A stretch of DNA of 9,817 nt from Modestobacter sp. (GTDB taxonomy: Bacteria > Actinomycetota > Actinomycetes > Mycobacteriales > Geodermatophilaceae), in contig JAOPUQ010000314.1 in assembly GCA_025963425.1 (NCBI GenBank), positions 1 to 9,817 on the forward strand, read 5' to 3'. The notes below the pieces were generated by a model, which saw only the letters and a program-made list of their open reading frames with translations, did not search any database and was not told the DNA's origin. Shown here piece after piece: positions 6,458 to 9,817 of this stretch (the first letter of the stretch is position 1; every line of letters begins with the position of its first letter). The position numbers were made by a program, and so were the translations under genes.

Positions 6458-7099
6458 CGGAGCCCCTCGGTCGTCGTGGGCCTCGTCGGGCGCGCGGCTC
6501 GTCTGGCCCGGCAACTGCCGGCCGCGGACGAAGGAGAGGAGAGCCACGCCGGTGGACGCATAGCCGGCGGCGAGCCACAGCAGCGCCAGCTCACCACCGG
6601 GCCAGCTCACCACCGGGCCAGCTGACACCGAGGCCCTGGCCGGCCCAGAGCGTGCCGAAGGCGGCCAGGACGATCACCGCGGCAGCGGCACCGAGCACCG
6701 CAGAGCCGAGCGCACCGGAGGCGCCGCCGAGGGCGACCACCATGACGGCGACCTCGAGCCCTTCGAGGGAGACGCCCTTGGACGACAGCACGAAGCCGGT
6801 CCAGTCGAACCGTCCGGACCGCAGGTTGCTGTCGTCGACGTCCTCCTCGCCCGGGCCGACCGCCCGTCCCTGCGCGGCGACGCGGAGCACTCCCTTGCGC
6901 AGCCACTGCAGCCCGAAGGGACACTGCGCAGCGCCGTGCCGAGCGCGGTGACCAGCGCCGCCAGCACGAGCCCGGCACCGGCGCCGACGAGCGCGGCCCG
7001 CCAGGAGCGGGTGCTGCCGACCGCGACGACGATCGCGACCATCTCGGTCACCTCGATGGCGGCGGCAAGGAAGGTGACCGCACCGACGGTGACGTTCGT
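6458..7099 (-). pseudogene. Decayed COG4280-like membrane protein gene
   Basis: Recognisable pieces of one multi-pass membrane protein occur in successive frames. Piece 1, about 7099 to 6930: a helix with EVTEMVAIVVAVG, then SWRAALVGAGAGLVLAAL. Piece 2, about 6930 to 6593, in another frame: FGLQWLRKGVLR, RFDWTGFVLSSKGVSLEGLE and AAFGTLWAGQGLGVSWPGG, ending early at a TGA (6591-6593). Piece 3, from about 6600 down, in the next frame: GGELALLWLAAGYASTGVALLSFVRGR. As I remember the family, each half should contain a helix ending in FG-x-x-W that follows a PL-x-x-V segment; both PL-x-x-V stretches seem to be missing. A 16-base tandem duplication explains the last frame change. No ATG, GTG or TTG opens piece 1 at the expected place. 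A GTG at 7049-7051 is internal, and ACG at 7097-7099 may be a mutated start. The family function is not established. Assembly error is the main alternative. Confidence 0.7.
6586..6617 (-). repeat. 16-base tandem direct repeat that shifts the reading frame
   Basis: The unit CCAGCTCACCACCGGG (plus strand) occurs at 6586-6601 and again at 6602-6617, with a partial third copy (CCAGCT) starting at 6618. Sixteen is not a multiple of three, so the second copy shifts the frame of the minus-strand COG4280-like gene and exposes the TGA at 6591-6593. Removing one unit in silico gives a continuous reading SWPGGELALLWLAA. Confidence 0.95.
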
Positions 7100-7159
7100 T
7101 GCTGTCCCCCACCAGGTCAGGTGAGCGCCTCGTGCCCGCGCCGGGCGCGGACATCGGGC

Positions 7160-7849
7160 TCAGGCCGCGTCGCTGCCCGTGGTCCGGTCCCCCCGCACGA
7201 AGGCGGCCGGGTCGCTGTCGGTGGCCGCCCCGGCAGCCAGCCAGCGCGCGAAGCCGGCCGGGTCACGACGCTCCAGCTCGTCGAGGGTCTCCTGACGGCG
7301 CCGGATGATCTCCTGTCGCGCCGCCGGCTCGACCGGGCGGGCCAGCGCCGACGACGTCTGCAGCCATTCGCTGCCGAGGACGGAGGTCGGCAGGAGGCTG
7401 ACCGGGGGCTGCCGGTGGCTCAGCCACGCGGCGGCGAGCCCCGGCGCCGGGTCGCCGTCGTCCGTGACGGGAGCCGCGCCGGGCGTTCTCGCACCGGCAT
7501 GCCGTGCCCGCCAGGTCGTCAGCAGCCACACGGCACCCCCGGTGACGACGGCCAGGCCGCTGACCAGCGCAGCGACGGCCCCACCGGCGAGGACGACGAC
7601 CCCCGTGACGAGGAAGATGACCGACACCGTCGCCGCGGCCGCCTTCCAGGCCGCCTCGGCCCCGGCGCGGCCGCCGTCCCCGGCGCCGTCCCGGGCGGCG
7701 TAGGCCACGCATGCGGCCAGCCCTGCCGTCAGCAGGGCGACCACGAGGACGATTCCGTGCAGCACGATGGTGCCGGCGAGGGCGATGACTGCGCCGCCCA
7801 CCAGGCCGAGCCCGATCAGCACGCGCACAACGGGACCGCGGGTACTCAC
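7160..7849 (-). CDS. Four-helix membrane protein with conserved C-terminal domain, unknown function
   Basis: The protein has 229 residues. The start is a GTG at 7847-7849 with GGAGGA about five bases upstream; the same frame stays open far upstream but only as a shadow of the sulfite oxidase gene. Two hydrophobic hairpins are predicted: residues about 10-28 with 32-50, and about 74-92 with 94-111. The cytosolic C-terminal domain (about 140-220) contains SEWLQTSSAL and ELERRDPAGFARWLAAGA followed by DSDPAAF. This resembles a tail I recall from many actinobacterial membrane proteins of unknown role, with an E-L-x-x-A-W-type helix and then ELERRDP-x-GFARWL. Its biochemical function is not known to me. 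It lies 60 bases upstream of the COG4280-like remnant and 248 bases downstream of the sulfite oxidase, all on one strand, and could be the first gene of a short operon. Confidence 0.78.
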   Translation of the reverse strand: MSTRGPVVRVLIGLGLVGGAVIALAGTIVLHGIVLVVALLTAGLAACVAYAARDGAGDGGRAGAEAAWKAAAATVSVIFLVTGVVVLAGGAVAALVSGLAVVTGGAVWLLTTWRARHAGARTPGAAPVTDDGDPAPGLAAAWLSHRQPPVSLLPTSVLGSEWLQTSSALARPVEPAARQEIIRRRQETLDELERRDPAGFARWLAAGAATDSDPAAFVRGDRTTGSDAA

Positions 7850-8097
7850 GAGGATCCTCCAGGGTCTGCAGAGGGACGAGGTCGGGACAGCGCCGGGCAG
7901 GCCCGGTGGGCGCCCGCCGCGCGGATGGGTGTTACTTCGGCCAGGCGTCGCCGACTTGCCGAGGGACGGATCGCAGCTATGTCGGTCACCGCGGCACCGC
8001 CGATGACGCGCCCCGTATCCCGCACCGACATCGGCCGTCCCCTTCCGTCGCCCCTGCGCCTGTACCTTCGCCCCCCGTGCGACCGGCGTCGTCCGGT
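7850..8097. other. Intergenic region before the membrane protein gene (248 bases)
   Basis: This gap separates the sulfite oxidase stop (8098-8100) from the start of the 229-residue membrane protein. A 61-codon minus frame spans 7846-8031, but its third-position GC is clearly lower than in the neighbouring genes and it resembles nothing known. The ribosome binding site GGAGGA of the downstream gene lies at about 7855-7860. The lower GC around 7930-8030 may mark a promoter, but no clear -35/-10 pair was seen. Confidence 0.35.
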
Positions 8098-9180
8098 TCA
8101 GCCGACGTCGACCCGGACACGGGCCCAGGAGTTGTTGTCGTAGCCGGCGGGGTTCCACAGACTGGCGGGGAACTCGGGCTGGGTCGCGCCGGTGTCGTCC
8201 CACGCCCGGGCGGTGATCTCCGCTGGCCCGACGGGCAGGTCCAGGGTGGTGTGCCACAACTGCCACGCCCACGGGCTGGGCGGGTCGTCGACCGCAGCCT
8301 GGTTCCAGGTCCCTCCTCCGTCGAGGGACACGTCGACGCGGACGATGGTGCGGCCCTCCGCGGCGAAGGCGTAGCCGATGACGTCGGTGGGCCCGGCGGG
8401 CAGGCGCGCGCCGGCGTCGTCGTCGTCGGGACAGAGGATCCCGGAGGTCATGGCCAGTGGCCCCAGGGAGATGCCACGGCCGGGGCCGGGTTCGGCGTCG
8501 GGCGGCAGCAGCCGGTAGTCCTCCGCCTGGAAATAGTTCTCCGACGGCTGGGCCTGGACGCTGATGCGCTGCACCCACTTGACGCTGCGGGCACCGATGT
8601 AGCCGGGCACGACCACCCGTACCGGCCCCCCGTGGATCCGCGGCAGCGGTGCCCCGTTCATGCCCCAGGCCAGCAACACTTCCCCCGAGCAGGCTTTCGG
8701 CAGCGAGATGGAGCCGCCGTACGGCTGCGGCGGGACCACGCTCGGCGAGACGTCCGGGGCGGTGAAGGCGACGTGCGCCGCGCCGGCACCGGGTCCGGCC
8801 TCGGCCAGCACGTCGGCGAGGCTGACGCCGGTCCATGCGGCCGTGGAGATGGTCGCCGGCCCCCACGGCACCTGACCCGGGATGGGCCGGACGGCCAACA
8901 GCTCGGCCCGACGGTTGCCCGCGCACCCGAGCGTGACCACCTCGGTGCGGAGTGCGAACCGCTGCTGCAACTCGCACAGGGACAGCACCAGCTCCCGATC
9001 CACCAGGCCGTCGATGCGCAGCCGCCAGGTGGCCGGGTCGAGGTCCGGAGAGGGGCCGTGGTTACGGCTGTAGAAGGCCTCGGTCGGGGTCAGCGGCTGA
9101 CCGGCGAGTGCGGCCGGCCGCGGCTCGGCATTGAACGGTTCCTCCTCGTGGACGATCATGTCGTCCCGCTTGCCCCACAT
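8098..9180 (-). CDS. Sulfite oxidase-family molybdopterin enzyme, no signal peptide
   Basis: This 360-residue protein matches the molybdenum cofactor domain plus C-terminal dimerisation domain of sulfite oxidases, which oxidise sulfite to sulfate. FYSRNHGPSPDLDP at 37-50 supplies the substrate-site Arg39. TLGCAGNRR at 83-91 holds Cys86, the expected molybdenum ligand. HGGPVRVVVPG (183-193) and GARSVKWVQRI (196-206) are conserved cofactor and substrate segments, and SENYFQ near 213-218 may hold the active-site Tyr. Residues from about 240 to 358 form the Ig-like dimerisation domain. The b5 heme domain of animal enzymes is absent. The N-terminus, MWGKRDDMIV, has no Tat or Sec signal, suggesting a cytosolic enzyme of the kind common in actinobacteria; its electron acceptor is unknown. 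The ATG at 9178-9180 has GGGAG about six bases upstream; an alternative GTG at 9199-9201 would add seven residues. Confidence 0.93.
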   Translation of the reverse strand: MWGKRDDMIVHEEEPFNAEPRPAALAGQPLTPTEAFYSRNHGPSPDLDPATWRLRIDGLVDRELVLSLCELQQRFALRTEVVTLGCAGNRRAELLAVRPIPGQVPWGPATISTAAWTGVSLADVLAEAGPGAGAAHVAFTAPDVSPSVVPPQPYGGSISLPKACSGEVLLAWGMNGAPLPRIHGGPVRVVVPGYIGARSVKWVQRISVQAQPSENYFQAEDYRLLPPDAEPGPGRGISLGPLAMTSGILCPDDDDAGARLPAGPTDVIGYAFAAEGRTIVRVDVSLDGGGTWNQAAVDDPPSPWAWQLWHTTLDLPVGPAEITARAWDDTGATQPEFPASLWNPAGYDNNSWARVRVDVG

Positions 9181-9432
9181 GCCCGCTCCCTTCGTCGTCA
9201 CGCCTGACCACGCCGGTCATTCGCGCGGCCACCCGGCCCCGGGTGAGGACGCCTCCCCGAGGCCGGGGCCGCGGCCGGGCGGTCGGCGGTTTCCGGCGTC
9301 CTCAGGATGGGCGGCCGCGACATCGCCCGGCATCGCCGTCAGCCACCACCTGCCGCTCTGGCAGCTGGGGGTTCCAGACTCCGGCTACCTGCAACGCGAT
9401 GTGCCGGATCGTGGCCGTGCCGCCCAGACGCC

Positions 9433-9466
9433 GCAGAGCCGACCGCCCGAGGGCGGCCGGCTCTGC
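9433..9466. terminator. Strong long hairpin, probable transcription terminator
   Basis: GCAGAGCCG at 9433-9441 pairs perfectly with CGGCTCTGC at 9458-9466. Inside it, after one A/C mismatch, CCGCC pairs with GGCGG around a CGAG tetraloop. This gives a 14-bp stem with one internal mismatch, 71 bases past the aquaporin stop. Neither side has a proper U-tract, as is usual for actinobacterial terminators. The perfect outer stem is unlikely to be chance. Confidence 0.6.
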
Positions 9467-9480
9467 GTCTCCTGTCGTCA

Positions 9481-9518
9481 GCGGTTGCCAGTCGCGGCGC
9501 GATGCCGTGAGCAACCGC
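9481..9518 (-). terminator. Inverted repeat just downstream of the aquaporin gene
   Basis: GCGGTTGC at 9481-9488 is the reverse complement of GCAACCGC at 9511-9518, with 22 bases between them. The repeat begins 18 bases after the aquaporin stop on the minus strand. It could be a first-stage terminator ahead of the stronger hairpin at 9433-9466, or an RNA-processing structure. The long loop makes it weaker. Confidence 0.35.
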
Positions 9519-9536
9519 CTACAGCGGCGACCGGGG

Positions 9537-9817
9537 TCACCTGTCCGCGGGGTTCAGGGCGCGGAAGGTGAGCCCGGCCAGAGCGCCGGCGAGCAGCTGG
9601 GCCAGGAAATAGACCCAGATCGTCGACCAGGCGAACAGGCCGGTGATCGCGGCACCCACGAACACCGCGGGGTTGAAGACCCCGCCGGAGATGCCGCCGA
9701 CGGCGAAGGCGCCCACCAGGACGGTGAAGCCGATCGCCAGACCGTAGAAGGAGTTGTTCGGGTGGTCCTTGCTCGTGGCGACGTTGAGCACGACGTAGAC
9801 CAGCGCGAAGGTGAACA
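9537..9817 (-). CDS. Aquaporin / MIP-family channel, C-terminal part (start beyond window)
   Basis: The frame is open from the window edge to a TGA at 9537-9539, giving the last 92 residues of a MIP-family channel, a membrane pore for water or small neutral solutes. Two helices and the re-entrant half-helix of the second repeat are visible: FTFALVYVVLNVAT, then FYGLAIGFTVLVGAFAV, then GGISGGVFNPAVFVG with the NPA motif. A last helix (TIWVYFLAQLLAGALAGLTF) and a short tail ALNPADR follow. In classical aquaporins the second NPA is followed by Arg, part of the selectivity filter; here it is followed by Val. From memory, a bacterial MIP subgroup with GGISGG-x-FNPAV in this place exists, so this is probably a subgroup trait. 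The N-terminal half and first NPA are outside the window. Family confidence is high; substrate is unknown. Confidence 0.9.
   Translation of the reverse strand, partial: FTFALVYVVLNVATSKDHPNNSFYGLAIGFTVLVGAFAVGGISGGVFNPAVFVGAAITGLFAWSTIWVYFLAQLLAGALAGLTFRALNPADR

Larger units (their letters stand above)
9181..9536. other. Intergenic region with several inverted repeats (356 bases)
   Basis: This gap follows the aquaporin stop and precedes the sulfite oxidase start, so it should hold an aquaporin terminator and a sulfite oxidase promoter. It contains two hairpins near the aquaporin end, described separately, and CACCCGG-CC-CCGGGTG at 9230-9245, a 7-bp stem with a 2-base centre about 50 bases upstream of the sulfite oxidase start that could be an operator. 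Open frames on either strand have poor codon bias and no recognisable product. No RNA gene was recognised. Confidence 0.45.

Noticed and set aside
6591..7154. A 187-codon minus frame as an intact gene
   Set aside because: Its first 75 or so codons are non-coding in character, while another frame carries the conserved N-terminal helices; only its second half belongs to the COG4280-like gene.
7846..8031. 61-codon minus frame whose stop overlaps the next GTG start by four bases, with a G-rich stretch before its ATG
   Set aside because: Third-position GC is well below that of neighbouring genes and the product resembles nothing known; the overlap may be chance. Homologue conservation would reverse this.
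7160..8977. A 605-codon minus-strand frame covering the membrane protein and most of the sulfite oxidase
   Set aside because: Upstream of 7849 it is the shadow of the sulfite oxidase gene; only the part after the GTG at 7849 has coding character.
9302..9514. 70-codon minus frame from a TTG in the aquaporin/sulfite oxidase gap
   Set aside because: Rare start, no convincing ribosome binding site, poor codon bias, and it runs through both hairpins.
1..9817. Search for CRISPR arrays, transposases, integrases, tRNA/rRNA and phage genes
   Set aside because: No regularly spaced repeats and no recognisable mobile-element or RNA genes were found by eye; the only direct repeats are the 21-base and 16-base tandem duplications.

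Overview
The window is very GC-rich DNA with G/C-biased third codon positions and strong GGAGG-type ribosome binding sites. The protein families (cytosolic-type sulfite oxidase starting MWGKR, a COG4280-like membrane protein, a DUF1275 protein, a divergent LspA-like protein, an extra FtsH) suggest a soil or desiccation-tolerant actinobacterium. Geodermatophilaceae (Blastococcus, Geodermatophilus, Modestobacter) would fit, but this is inference from style and content and no marker gene is present.

Layout, left to right. Nearly everything is on the minus strand. 1-200 is the N-terminus of a lipoprotein that runs off the left edge. 278-2227 is a membrane AAA+ zinc protease (FtsH paralogue). 2425-3168 is a DUF1275/YoaK membrane protein. 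3161-3379 is a possible one-helix protein, or the frameshifted tail of its neighbour. 3247-3906 is a signal-peptidase-II-like protein with a tandem duplication beside its second catalytic Asp. 3992-4204 is a 70-residue orphan protein. These are closely spaced and may form one operon read leftwards from about 4240, although no promoter could be identified. The only confident plus-strand gene is a glucose-6-phosphate dehydrogenase paralogue at 4645-6153, transcribed away from that operon out of a 440-base divergent intergenic region.

Right of it, again on the minus strand, are a small GDDG-motif membrane protein (6227-6457), a decayed COG4280-like membrane protein gene (about 6458-7099), a four-helix membrane protein with a conserved actinobacterial tail (7160-7849), a molybdopterin sulfite oxidase (8098-9180), and the C-terminal part of an aquaporin-family channel that runs off the right edge (9537-9815). 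A 356-base gap between aquaporin and sulfite oxidase holds two hairpins.

The genes look like an accessory set for envelope and redox upkeep: membrane protein turnover (FtsH), a lipoprotein and an LspA-like peptidase, NADPH supply (G6PDH), sulfite removal and a water/solute channel. No CRISPR array, transposase, tRNA, rRNA or integrase was seen. I did not find a clearly new defence-type system. The most unusual observations are two short tandem duplications: a 16-base unit that frameshifts the COG4280 gene, and a 21-base in-frame unit in the LspA-like active-site region.
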